Positions 48,292-59,600 are shown, numbered from the stretch's first letter. The stretch is DNA of 64,000 nt from Biomphalaria glabrata (GCF_947242115.1 NC_074721.1:35127754-35191753), one strand, 5' to 3'. Notes: generated by a model from the sequence alone, not told the origin. Numbers and translations are program-made.

Positions 48292-51200
48292 CAGGGCCGG
48301 CCTTAGGCATAGGCAAACTAGGCAACAGCAAATAGGAGGGAGCCTAGCACAGGACTCAAAAGACATTTTTTTAGAAAACAAAATTGCGAAAATTGGATCA
48401 AATCTCAAATATAGCAGAACTATGTGTCTCTTCTATGTCTGCTCGCCTAGCTCTACTATAATCCAAGGTTTATTTATGAATATTTAGAACTCTAGTTTAG
48501 AGTACATGCAAGAACTATGTAATCAGTTAAGTACACTTAAAGGAACAAATAAAAATGAAGTTTTTTGGATTATAGGTGATTTCAACCTACTTGATATAAA
48601 TTGGAAAACACTAACCATAGATTAACATCAAAACCTTAAGGACATAAATGAGCTCTTCGTAGAAACTTTACACAACCGAAGTATAGATCAAATCATTAAA
48701 AAACCAACGAGATTAAACAACACATTAGATCTCTTCTTAATTAACAGACCTGGATTAGTAGTAGATTATGATATTATCCCTGGTCTATCAGACCATGATT
48801 TCATTAAAATACACAGTTAAATGGAATAAATAAAGATATAAATGCAACCAAACATAACCACAGCAAGTTGCATTATACTTTCAACAAACATTCTTATCAG
48901 AAAAAGACCTCAACCAACTAGTCGATGACCTCTGGAATTTCATTTAAAACTTTATAGAAAATCATATAATAACTAAATACACATTAAACAAAATAAATAA
49001 ATGCTGGTTTAATAATAGATTAAAGAAGCTTTGTAAACAGAAGGAAAACCTATATAGAAAATTCAAAGAAACTAAAGCAGAACGAGTTTATAAAAAGTAT
49101 GTAACAATTAAACACCTTACCCAAAAAGTTAAGCAGACAGCTGCAGAGTGAATATATAAACAATGTAATATCTTAAGATAACAACAAAATGCTATGGTAA
49201 TACATTAAGTCTAGGAAAATGGAAACAACAGGCATAGCGCCATTAAAAGGAGAAGATAACTTAACACATAATGATAATGAAACTAAAGCTAACATCCTAA
49301 ATAAATACTTTGCATCAGCATTCTCAGCCCCAGGAGACAAAGACATATTACTTAATTTGAACCAAATAGACAACATAGAAGATATAGAAGTACAAGAAAA
49401 GGGAATCCAAAAACTATTAGTCAACATCAAATCGAATAAAGCATCTAGACCGGATGGTTTTCCAGCTAGATTAATAAAGAAATAAGCAATGAGTTAGCAC
49501 CAGTGTTCAAAATACTTTTTCAGGCATCTCTTAACCAGGGCAGAGTACCAAGGGACTGTAAAGAAGCTAATGTAAACCCCTTTTTAAAAGAGGAAAAAAA
49601 TCTGACCCAGGAAACTACACACCACTATCACTTACCAGCATCACATGTAAAATCCTAGAACACATAGTATGAAGTGGTATTATAAACCACTATGACAAAC
49701 ATAATGTCCTTAATCCATACCAACATTGCTTTAGGAAATATAGATCATGTGAAACACAACTAAAAGGACTAATTGATGATTTTTCAAAAGGTTTAGATGA
49801 TAGTGAGGAAATAGATGCTATCTTACTAGATTTGTCCAAAGCTTTTGACAAAGTTCACCACCATAGTTTGCTTAGAAAATTAAAATATTTCGGCATTAAT
49901 GGTCCATTGCATCAGTGGATTAAAGATTTTCTGATAGGGAGAGATCAAACTGTAATAATAAATGGCTCTAAATCAACACCAATAACAGTAAACTCAGGTG
50001 TACCTCAAGGAACAGTCTTGGGTCCACTACTTTTTTTAATTTACATAAATGATTTACAAATTGCATTAGTTCAGGAACAAAAGTCAGATTATTTGCAGAC
50101 GATTGCATAAAATATAGAACAATGAAAACAACACAAGACACAGATATTTTACAAATAGAATTAGATGAATTACAGAAATGGGAATCAAATTGAAGAATGT
50201 CTTTCCACCCATAAAAATGTCAGTTATTAAGAGTAACAAAAAAAAAAACTAAAACAAATTAATTCCACTTATCTTATTCGTGGTAAACAAGTAACATAGA
50301 CTGAAAACGCAAAATACCTAGGAGTTATAAAACTGTCATGGAATCCCCAAATTGATGAAACTATCAAAAAATCAAAAAAAGTATTAGGGTTTAGTAAAAG
50401 AAATTTCTATAAATCAAATAACAACATAGAACTAAAATGTTATTTAACTTTGCTTAGGCCTATAGTAGAATATGCATTCTCTGTTTGGGACCCCTTATTT
50501 CAAGAAAACATTAAGAAACTGGAACAGACACAAATAGAGCAGTGAGATTCATAACAAACGAATATTCACATTTGACTAGAGTAACACCTTTAGTAAAATC
50601 ACTAAATTTAGAAAGCCTTCAGGACAGAAGACTCAAAAGTAAAGTAGCAATTATACATAAAACACTGAACCATAATCTTCAAATACAAAAATAAAATTTA
50701 ATAAAATACTCAGAAAGACACAAAGATAATAGCGTATACTTCGTTCCATATGCTAGGATTAATTTGTACAAGTGCTCCTTCTTCCCTAGTGCCATTAGAG
50801 CATGGAATGGGTTGCCTGAGCTAGCCAGGAAAACCAGTGACTTGGCAGAATTTAGGTCATTGGTCAATATACTTGACTAAATGCATGACGCGTAGGACCT
50901 AATTATCTTCTTTTTGTTGAAGTAACGTCTGTATTATATAAGATATAAGATAAGACTACATATCTTAGAAGACCATTGTCTCTTTTGGTAAAATGTCAAA
51001 ACGTCATCTTTAGTCCGGTGATCATGAATTTTCCATGAAGCAAATCTTATTCGGATAATTTTGGTTAAGCTGAATTAATGACATCTATACAAATATGTTT
51101 AATGATGTTGAATTGGTGTAACATTTGATGAACAACACTGAAATTGTGCTATATGCTCTAATTTTTTATTTAGATTTAGATACTGAACGTATTTTCATCC

Positions 51201-51300
51201 ATTGCGTATTTTTCTGATTATTATTTTTTATTTTTTTATTTCATATGGAGCCACCCAATTCACTTTGCTTAGGGCCTCCAATTACATTGAGTCGGCCCTG
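48292..51300. mobile_element. hAT element interrupted by a LINE
   Basis: Ends CAGGGCCGGCCTTAGGC and GAGTCGGCCCTG. Flanks CCAATGAG and CATTGAGT align only partly, so the exact ends are uncertain by one or two bases. Only about 200 bp at the left and 330 bp at the right belong to the hAT element; the rest is the LINE. Confidence 0.65.
48488..50965 (+). mobile_element. CR1/L2-like LINE, 5'-truncated and decayed
   Basis: Begins inside the endonuclease domain (VFWIIGDFNLLDINWKTL). The reverse transcriptase block at 49700-50110 shows [18 protein letters not shown] and [20 protein letters not shown]. The FADD catalytic box follows in the next frame, so there is a frameshift around 50070. AFSVWDPLFQ and a C-terminal block (FFPSAIRAWNGLP-like on the plus strand) follow. 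The tail is TATAAGATATAAGATAAGA. Several frameshifts and stops make it non-functional. Confidence 0.8.
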
Positions 51301-51439
51301 CATTGAGTCTTAAGTTTCTAATGCCGATGGACTGATTGAGTTTTGGAAATTCAGGACGTCTGAACGTTCATTAGCTCCCTTTTCATATTTAAAAGAATAA
51401 TAGAACAGACAGAATCTGAATAATACTCATTTCATTGTA

Positions 51440-51670
51440 ATGGTCAGGCTACTGGAAGACAGCATCTAGAGACATAGGTTACTGGAAGACAGCAGCAAGA
51501 GACATAGGTTACTGGAAGACAGCAGCAAGAGACATAGGTTACTGGAAGACAGCAGCAAGAGACATAGGTTACTGGAAGACAGCAGCAAGAGGCATAGGCT
51601 ACTGGAAGACAACATCTAGAGACATAGGTTACTGGAAGACAGCAACAAGAGACAGAGGCTACAGGAAGAC
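51440..51670 (-). repeat. 30-bp minisatellite, left array (about 8 copies)
   Basis: Units of GGTTACTGGAAGACAGCAGC + AAGAGACATA. The same unit in the opposite orientation forms 53333-53935. Confidence 0.95.
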
Positions 51671-51866
51671 AGCACTAACTGACAGATACTAAAACAAGAG
51701 ATAGAGCCTTGCTTTGCCTAGCTGAAAGAACTGGCTCAAAGCTCTTTAAATCACCAGACAGTTTTTTTTACAGAAGAATAGCAAAAAAGAAAAAATAGAA
51801 AGAAACTTCGATCGTCACATCCATCAGCTACTGTAGTTAGCCTAGGTTGTAGCCTAGGCTGTAGCC
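51671..51866 (-). repeat. Left arm of an inverted repeat around the CREP signal exon
   Basis: Unique sequence (CCTTGCTTTGCCTAGCTGAA, CGTCACATCCATCAGCTACT, GCCTAGGCTGTAGCCGG) that reappears inverted at 53158-53332. Confidence 0.9.
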
Positions 51867-51936
51867 GGGGACGGTACCTGTAAGGGAAACATCAACAATA
51901 AGGGTGGCTCCCACTTAAATGTGCAGTGGCTGTTCC
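51867..51936 (+). pseudogene. 70-bp copy of the CREP Ig exon
   Basis: Aligns without gaps to 54460-54529 of the 550-residue CREP-like gene, with about three differences. It starts exactly where the inverted-repeat arm ends and stops where a LINE tail begins (51940). Too short to be functional. Confidence 0.9.
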
Positions 51937-51939
51937 TAT

Positions 51940-51995
51940 AAAATCTTCTTATCTTATCTTATATAATACAGACGTTACTTCAAAATAGAAGCATG
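51940..51995 (-). mobile_element. LINE 3' tail
   Basis: TCTTATCTTATCTTATATAA then ACAGACGTTACTTC, reverse of the 48488-50965 tail. Confidence 0.65.
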
Positions 51996-52252
51996 TATGT
52001 AATGGTCATATTTAACAGTACCATTAATAAAATCATGCCACTCTTCCATGCCTTTATCTCCTACAAATATTTGCCTAAAAATGATTCAGAAACTGCTTGT
52101 AAAGTTTGCTAAGGAAAGAATTAGAGCTAAGACTTCTACGAGGACTCTATAATAAATGGGACATAATCGACATAAGAACAGGAAATCCGGAACACAATCT
52201 TTCTTAACTCCCTTGAGGCTTACAAATCCATAGTTGGTCCCAATCAGTGAAC

Positions 52253-52385
52253 ATTGGCGGCCTTCTTTTTGTAAGCATGTGATTCGCTTTTCAGAGTAAG
52301 AAATGCAGAACGTAGAACAAGACAAAGATGTTTTTTATTTAACTCGCTATAAGTTGATGATTTATTTGCATAAGAGAAAAATGAT
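52253..52385 (+). promoter_or_regulatory. 5' flank of the CREP-like gene, conserved with 47860-48000
   Basis: Lies 100-230 bp upstream of the signal exon. Conservation with the second copy, between otherwise unalike neighbours, hints at a promoter or a first untranslated exon. No TATA box was assigned. Confidence 0.4.
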
Positions 52386-52486
52386 AACAACCATTTACAG
52401 ATCCAAACAGCCAGTAGTAGTCTAATTTTACAATCATTGCTATTCTTGTCTGATTTAAATATGGTTGCTTTACTTTTGTTTCAGAA

Positions 52487-55400
52487 ATGACTTGGAAATT
52501 TATAATGATGTATTCAGTAATGTTATTGATGTTCAAGACAGGTAATTATCAAAATCAATCGTCACAATTTTATAGATTTACCTTTGTCTGCTTCTATTTA
52601 CAAATATCAATAAATGCCGATGTAGACATAGTAGAGACACGGCTGTTTTACTGCTGCGCTGGGCAGGGTACCTATCCCATATGGAGGATGCCCTGGAAAC
52701 AATCTAAAGACCAGCTCATGCATCACAAGAATATTACATTAGACAGGCCTATAGCCCTAGACCGTTCAAAAGAGCCTTTAAGTCGACCGTCGACAGACAA
52801 CGATTTGCGTTGGATGTTGCAAAATATGCATATCATATCTAGGTCAGTGTAAGCAGTTAAAATACTGCACTTCTTAATCCTTGGACTTCAAGACAAGCTT
52901 TGCTGTTTTATTACTATTCATTGTTCAATTGATTGATAAACATTATTATTAAGAATACATGCAATGAACTGTATGTATAATTAATTAGATTAGGCTAGTA
53001 ATTCGTATTCTTTTCTACTTTGTATATTTGTATACGGACCAAAAAAAATAAATTGTTAATAGTTGCTCGTACCTCGTTATCGATATAGAGCTATTATGTC
53101 ATCGCCAAGTCTTTGGAAGGTATTTCTGTGCCTTGGAATGTAGCCAGTGAGCGCGGATTGACCGGCTACAGCCTAGGCTAATAACTACAGTAGCTGATGG
53201 ATGTGACGATAGAAGTTTCTATTTTTTTGTTATTCTTCTGTAAAAAAAAAACTGGCTGGTTCCTTTACAGAGCTTTGAGCCAGTTCTTTCAGCTAGGCAA
53301 AGCAAGGCTCTATGTCTTGTTTTAGTATCTGTCCCTTGCTGCTGTCTTCCAGTAGCCTCTGACTCTTGCTGCTGTCTTCCAGTAGCCTCTGACTCTTGCT
53401 GCTGTCTTCCAGTAGCCTCTGTCTCTAGCTGCTGTCTTCCAGTAGCCTCTTTCTATTGCTGCCGTCTTCCTCTAGCCTCTGTCTCCTACTGCTGTCTTTC
53501 AGTAGCCTCTGTCTTTTGCTGCTGTCTTCCAGTAGCCTCTGTCTCTAGCTGCTGTCTTCCAGTAGCCTATGTCTCTTGCTGCTGTCTTCCAGTAGCCTCT
53601 TTCTCTTGCTGCTGTCTTCCTCTAGCCTCTGTCTCCTACTGCTGTCTTTCAGTAGCCTCTGTCTTTTGCTGCTGTCTTCCAGTAGCCTCTGTCTCTTGCT
53701 ACTGTCTTCCAGTAGCCCATGTCTCTTGCTGCTGTCTTCCAGTAGCCTCTTTCTCTTGCTGCTGTCTTCCTCTAGCCTCTGTCTCCTACTGCTGTCTTTC
53801 AGTAGCCTCTGTCTTTTGCTGCTGTCTTCCAGTAGCCTCTGTTTCTTGCTTCTGTCTTCCAGTTGCCTCTTTCTCTTGCTGCTGTCTTCCAGTATACTCT
53901 GTCTCTTGCTGCTGTCTTCCAGTAGCCTATGTCTCTTATCTTTAGAATTCCTATACCTTCATTCATTTTATGCAATCTTCAAGAAGCCTCTGCCATTTGG
54001 TGCAAATGCCCAGGAGTTTCTGACTTGCAGTCTTTCAAGAGCTATGTCTTTAGCTGCAGTCCTTCAAGAGCTCTGTCACTATCTGCAGTCTTCTGGGAGT
54101 CGCATTCAGTATCAAAAGCATTCAAAGACATTTAACTGTATGAGTAGATAAATCTTATAGTATGTGTATGCACTCATATAATATACATTATTTATATTGG
54201 AACTGCAGTTAATTGTATCTTAACAAAATAAAATTAAATAAAATATTTTACAGGAAACTTTCAGCGCCTAGTAGTGGAACCAATGAATATACAACCAGGA
54301 GTCACAGAGAGTTTAAGTGTCAACTGTTCTCTGGCTTTAACAAAAATGTCCGGATTTCTGTCTTTAGCGAATCTTACTCTGTATAAAGCCATAGAAGACT
54401 CTCAATATATTCAAATTTGTTCACTAGCTTCAGGAAATGTTATTGAAGATACCAACGCAGGGGACGGTACCTGTAAAGGAAACATCAACAATAAAGGTGG
54501 CTCCTACTTAAATGTGCAGTGGCTGTTCCCAAACCTGCATATGTCTGGTCAATATAAGTGTCAAGCTGTTGGATTAAGTCTTTCTTGGAAAGAGGTCACG
54601 CTGACATCTACAGCAACAGTGTCCGGAAGTGAACTTTCTTTGGCTACTTTGAGCGAACAACTGAGATTTGTTCAGATTGAAAATGCCGTGTTCCAAATGA
54701 ACATTGTTAAGGAAAATTTGGCTACCAAAGAATTATTTTGGAAAAATTTAGAACAAAATATTAGCCTTTTAGCTGCTAATCAAAACAAGGACACTGAATT
54801 ACTGCAGCTGAACCTAAGTCAGCATATGACAAGTATGACGCAGCAAATGACAAGTATGACGCAGCAAATGACAAGTATGACGCAGCAAATGACAAGTATG
54901 ACGCAGCAAATGACAAGTATGACGCAGCAAATGTCAAGTATGACGCAGCAAATGTCAAGTATGACGCAGCAAATGTCAAGTATGACGCAGCAAATGTCAA
55001 GTATGACGCAGCAAATGACAAGTATGACGCAGCAAATGTCAAGTATGACGCAGCAAATGACAAGTATGACGCAGCAAATGACAAGTATGACGCAGCAAAT
55101 GACAAGTATGACGCAGCAAATGACAAGTATGACGCAGCAAATGTCAAGTATGACGCAGCAAATGTCAAGTATGACGCAGCAAATGTCAAGTATGACGCAG
55201 CAAATGTCAAGTATGACGCAGCAAATGACAAGTATGACGCAGCAAATGTCAAGTATGACGCAGCAAATGACAAGTATGACGCAGCAAATGACAAGTATGA
55301 CGCAGCAAATGACAAGTATGACGCAGCAAATGACAAGTATGACGCAGCAAATGACAAGTATGACGCAGCAAATGACAAGTATGACGCAGCAAATTCAGAT

Positions 55401-55851
55401 AGTTCAAGAAAACTTGGCTAATTCTTTGGAGATGTTATTTTATAAATCCCCTGTTTTTGAAGGTAGACGCTACTATCTGGCTAAACAACTAGCCTCATTT
55501 AGCTCGACCTCAGCTCAGGCAACCTGCCATCTGTATGGAGGCTATCTCGCAGAAATTGACAAGGAAAATGAGTTCCACTTTGTCAGAGCTTTCTTGAATA
55601 ACTACAAACAGTTTATTTGCGTATCTATATCTGGAAGTGATGAGGACATTGAAGGACATTGGGTCAATCTGCGCAATAATACATTCCTTACATATTTACA
55701 ATGGAATGCTAATGAGCCTGATGGTGGTAGAGATCAAAACTGTCTAAGTATATGCAGAGATTACAACTGGTTAATGGGGTCAACTTTTTGTTTTTTTGTT
55801 TATGATTTTAAAAACCAAAAATCTTATCTATGCGAGATCCCAGAACTGTGA
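52487..55851 (+). CDS. CREP-like protein: Ig domain, 27-heptad coiled coil, C-type lectin domain
   Basis: Exons 52487-52541 (signal peptide MTWKFIMMYSVMLLMFKT, phase 1, GTAATT donor) and 54254-55851 give 550 residues. Residues 20-140 form an Ig-like domain with cysteines at 43, 74, 92 and 121 (GQYKCQAVG is the usual second-cysteine setting). Residues 145-209 look helical. Residues 210-398 are 27 unbroken heptads MTSMTQQ or MSSMTQQ, with Met at both core positions, so a long coiled-coil stalk is expected. Residues about 415-550 are a C-type lectin domain with YLAEID, EPD in place of EPN, and YLCEIPEL. This Ig + spacer + lectin order is the snail CREP class, secreted haemolymph proteins tied to pathogen recognition. 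The ATG follows a good acceptor-like TTTGTTTCAG, so a 5' untranslated exon may exist upstream. Confidence 0.88.
53158..53332 (+). repeat. Right arm of the inverted repeat
   Basis: Inverted copy of 51671-51866, in the intron of the CREP-like gene; differs by small indels. Confidence 0.9.
53333..53938 (+). repeat. 30-bp minisatellite, right array (about 20 copies)
   Basis: Units of GCTGCTGTCTTCCAGTAGCC + TCTGTCTCTT, the reverse complement of 51440-51670. The 30-bp period keeps an open frame (53576-54151), which is not a gene. Confidence 0.95.
54826..55392 (+). repeat. 21-bp coding minisatellite (27 exact-length units)
   Basis: 27 units of ATGACAAGTATGACGCAGCA + A, or with GTCAAG for the variant, giving MTSMTQQ or MSSMTQQ. 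Units 6-15 and 16-25 carry the same variant order, so a 210-bp block was duplicated. Confidence 0.98.
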
Positions 55852-55924
55852 ATGTTATATTAAAAGACTTTCAGCATTTTCACATAGTTTGTACTTTACT
55901 TGTTAACTTTGTAATGATATATCT

Positions 55925-56410
55925 TACAATATAAAGCACAGAGGTAGGCGTATGTATGTAAGTATGTATGTATGTATGTATGTATGTATGTATGTATGTA
56001 TGTATGTATGTATGTATGTATGTATGTATATATGTCCCCAATAAACATCAAAACCGTTTAACCAATCTTGATAAAACTTGGCATAAAAGTTGCTTAGTTT
56101 ATGTTTAATGTCCCTCCCACACCCCGAGGGCTCTAAAAATAGGCAAACAAAATACATAATTGTATTTTCAATTTAAAAAAGAAACTTTTTAACTAATCGG
56201 GTAAACCCGTTTTTATAGTAATTTATATTGGATATGATTATGTCGGTTGAACGGTATATTTTCACACTCTACTTTTATTTTCGTGGCGAAATTTTTAAAA
56301 AATGTGAAGAGAGCATTCTTCAAGTTGGACATCGATCTAATTTCAATCAGTAGATCCGTAATACCCAAACTAAGGCCCACAGGCCGCGGGTCATATCCGA
56401 GTCCAAAATA
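55925..56410 (-). repeat. Dispersed repeat family C with (GTAT)n, reverse
   Basis: (GTAT)n at 55950-56030, then AACCAATCTTGATAAAACTTGG, GGGTAAACCCGTTTTTATAG and GGCCGCGGGTCATATCC: the reverse of family C. It lies between the two convergent CREP-like genes. Confidence 0.75.
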
Positions 56411-56482
56411 TTTCCATGATCAAGGGAAGATGTAATGCCTTCAAAATGAGTGTACAAACACGTTATATTATTTCCGGTCCTT

Positions 56483-59083
56483 TTATTTCAAATCCATTTC
56501 TATCTCACATAAGAATTTGACGCCCACTTTCTCTTCACTACAGGGAATATCGTTCATTAATATCCCATTAGCTGGCCAGAAAGCCAACGCCATGCAATCC
56601 TCATTGCCGACATTGTTAGGTTCACCGTTATGCCATTTGAAAAACTCTACCGGGGAACCACTATGCTGGAACACCCAAGAGGACTCGACTGCAGCGTCAG
56701 TGCCTCCGATTAAGACAGAATAGCCTTTCATGAAATACTGAATAAAGTCCAAAATCGCGCCGAATTCTTCCTCAGAGTTTATTTCCGCCAAATACCCTCC
56801 AAAATTTTCGCAGTACTGTATGGCTTCTTGACTGGTGAACCCGCTAAGTCTGGACAACAGGTACTTGTGATTTTCAAAAGTCTGGGAAACAGTGAGCATA
56901 AGCGGCAGCATTAGATTGGAAACGGTGCCGCCCTTGGCGCTGCTGACGAGGGACGTGGTACTGCTGATGAAGAATGTCTCGCCTCTTGCATTTTTGGCGA
57001 AGACCACACACCGGAACGCTGTTTCAGCAGTGAATGTATTTCTGTTGAATTGAACGAACAGGTAGGACACGCCGTTCTTCTTCACCCTTCCGACCCCTTC
57101 TAATGTCAAACCTTTATCACTTTGAAAGACGTTCACTTGTTTGTCTTGACTGACCCTGGCCAGACGAACGACACCAGACGTGTATATGTCTATCGATACC
57201 ACGCTGCTAATATTCGCTGCGGGGCAGGGCGCTACAATCTGACAGGCAAGGAAGCTCCTTGTGGCGGGAACACCCCCAGTGCTGAGTAGTGCACCGCTTT
57301 CAAAATCAAAGCACTGCCCTGAAATATAAAAACATTTACCGTATAAATTATTGTCCCATGATGGGTATCCATATTTTTGACAACACTTTTGTTAATAGTG
57401 TATTCAATCGTTATAGATGGCCTGACTACTGACCTGCATCGTCACAACCCGTGGGCAGGTCTGTTCGATGTGCCAACAAGCTATTGGTCCAACTTGCCCA
57501 CAGGATGTGACGATGCATGTGAGGTTAGTGTTGAGGCCTTCTATAACGATTGGCCTCGATTCAATCAATTTAGTTTTGTCCATTGGAGATGTTCATACAT
57601 GGCGGGAAAAACTATAAATAGCTAGATTTTTGGTGTATCCGGTGTACAAAATACAGGAAGTGTCGACCAGCTTTTGTTTATTTAAAATTTCTTTTTTTTT
57701 TACACTTTTTAGCACTGCAGATGCAGGAGCCGATTATGTTTAGGCAGCTACACCAAATGTTGCCTGAAACGCCGCTGATTCCAAACTTTATCGGCAGCGA
57801 CTGTTCCTTTGGACACATCAGCCTGAATGGGCGACATAGTTGCGATCAGAACAAACGCTCAGGCTTCAGTCTCATTTTTATGACCTCAACCAAAGTCGGT
57901 TTGTGATTGAAGCATACCATAGGTTAGAACAGGAATGAGGACTATTTTTTTGCCTGTTATAAATATCATCACAAAGCTTTATCAACTATTCTGACCGTCT
58001 GTCTGGCTGTTTGTCAGATACATGAACACGTTATTTCTCACTCTTGGATTCAATAGAAGCTTTTCTCAATTAGTTATTGTCGAAAACAACAAATAAATCA
58101 ATAAACAAAATAGTTAATTAAATAGTCATAATTAAGTAAATTTGTTTGATGTTGAAAAGGGGAAAACATAAGTACAATATTGAGATATTTATCTGTACAC
58201 GACGTGGAGTTATGTCCCTTAGATAAGCTTCTTTTTTTAAAAGTGTTTTTTGTTACAAAATACAAAATATGGTACTTTAGAAATACTGCAGAGCTCTACT
58301 TAAGAGCGTTCAATTTAAAACACTATCAGTACATCACAAATTGAATTATTTTTTGTTTACAGTTTATAAAGTAAGAGAATCACAAGGACAAAATTAGAAT
58401 CTCTCAATAAAATTTAGCACTGACAACACAGAAAGGCAGAATGATTAGAATGGCATAATATATCCCCCTTTTTACTAAACATGTCATCTAATTATATAAC
58501 GAGATCCAGGGTAATGCTTCTCATCCTCAACGTGGCGCCTGGGTGGAAGCCGTCGTTAGATGAGACGATAAGTTCAAGAGGGAAGCAGAATAGTAAACCT
58601 CTTTGGGGTGATGTGGTACAGAGATGTAATTTGGGGGAGTTGCCCTGGTGTGCTCGGTCTTTGGCCTTGCTTTGGAAATGAGCCATTGGTAATAGGAATG
58701 TAACAAGTTTACATCTGTTTGGATTTTTCCCAGTCAGAACAGTATTTTTGTTAAGAGAAGCAGATGGAAGCGAGCTCCCATGTCCCAGAGTTCCTGAAGT
58801 TCTTGATTCAACTTTTACGACAATTACAAAGAAGAAGAATGTACCACAATATTATGATAGTAGAATTTACAATATGGTTGTCACGTATTTCGACGTTGCT
58901 TTCAAGAGTTAATCAAAAAATGATAACATTAACATACAGATATAATTTTATTGTTCATTTATTTTTTGTAATTAATTGATAAATCAGATCAAAAAATTAA
59001 AGTAAATAACTCTTACCCTGGCAATGAATTGGTTTTACAAGACCTAGAAAGAAAAGGTTTAGAATGTAGTGAAATTTCAGCAT
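56483..59083 (-). CDS. CREP-like protein: Ig-like domain plus C-type lectin domain
   Basis: Exons 59083-59017 and 57318-56483, 300 residues, convergent with the 550-residue CREP-like gene and 631 bp from its stop. Exon 1 encodes a signal peptide (MLKFHYILNLFFLGLVKP then IHCQ) and ends in phase 1 at a GTAAGA donor; exon 2 follows ATTTCAG. Residues 24-150 form a divergent Ig-like domain with early cysteines (FLACQIVAPC) and a late one at 126 (FRCVVFAKN). Residues about 168-300 are a C-type lectin domain with YLAEIN, IGGTDAA, EPNN at 255-258 and MNDIPC. EPN and ND keep a plausible calcium/mannose site. Unlike its neighbour it has almost no spacer between the two domains. The Ig assignment is the weakest part; the lectin domain is clear. 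Confidence 0.82.
57435..57517. other. Imperfect hairpin (25-bp stem, 22 paired; 33-nt loop)
   Basis: TGCATCGTCACAACCCGTGG at 57435 pairs with CACAGGATGTGACGATGCA ending at 57517. It is in the intron of the minus-strand CREP-like gene. Confidence 0.75.
57582..57672 (+). promoter_or_regulatory. TATA-containing module, also at 3128-3225
   Basis: AAAAACTATAAATAGCTAG followed about 30 bp later by CCGGTGTAC. An open frame of 61 codons (57721-57906) lies downstream without a recognisable domain. A promoter is possible; a retroelement remnant is equally possible. Confidence 0.35.
57955..58235 (+). repeat. Dispersed repeat family A
   Basis: GACCGTCTGTCTGGCTGTTTG, ACACGTTATTTCTCAC and ATTTATCTGTACACGACG variants; older than other copies. 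Confidence 0.5.
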
Positions 59084-59384
59084 GTTTTCTGTTTTGTCTA
59101 CTACATTAGTATCAACAAAGTAAAAACCTTTACTACTAGGACCTAGTAGACTTATTTAGAAAGTACAGCAATGATTCCCTGAATAGATATTTGAGACTCT
59201 AAAGTCGAGCTTTATAAACAAAAGGTAGATATTGTTTTCAACATGTTTATTTAAGATGTTGGGTTGAACTTTAGTTTTCACAAGCAATGGTTTACGCCAC
59301 ACACACACAAAATATGTGTGAGGTAAGTTATTATAAATAATAATGATTTTAAGTTTATTTTTTCTTTAAAATATTCCTTCTATT

Positions 59385-59600
59385 TAACGCAACTTTCATG
59401 CTTATAGTTATCTCAGTGCGCTAGGATCCACTCGCTTTTGTGAAACAGTTTGGGGGGGGGGGGTAGTATTTGGGAGTAAGATTCTGCGCTGGCTTTGGGC
59501 GCTAAGCATACGACAACTCTGCCCCCTTGTAAGGTAGCCAAGCCATAGCCCAGAGGTTTGGCCTCTCAGCCCCACATCCCAGTTCAAGAAGTATTATTTC
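59385..59600 (+). repeat. Dispersed repeat family D
   Basis: Second copy of the 12840-13095 family. Confidence 0.5.

Noticed and set aside
53576-54151. Leu/Ser-rich 191-codon frame
   Set aside because: Lies in the intron of the CREP-like gene and is produced by the 30-bp minisatellite.
54776-55378. Antisense 200-codon frame (FAASYLS repeats)
   Set aside because: Mirror of the 21-bp coding minisatellite; the sense strand is clearly the gene.
56483-57318. Fibrinogen-related (FREP) gene
   Set aside because: The C-terminal domain is a C-type lectin (EPN, MND, cysteine pattern), with no fibrinogen-domain motifs anywhere in the window.
57721-57906. Small 61-codon gene
   Set aside because: No domain and no clear splice partner; only the upstream TATA-like module hints at transcription.
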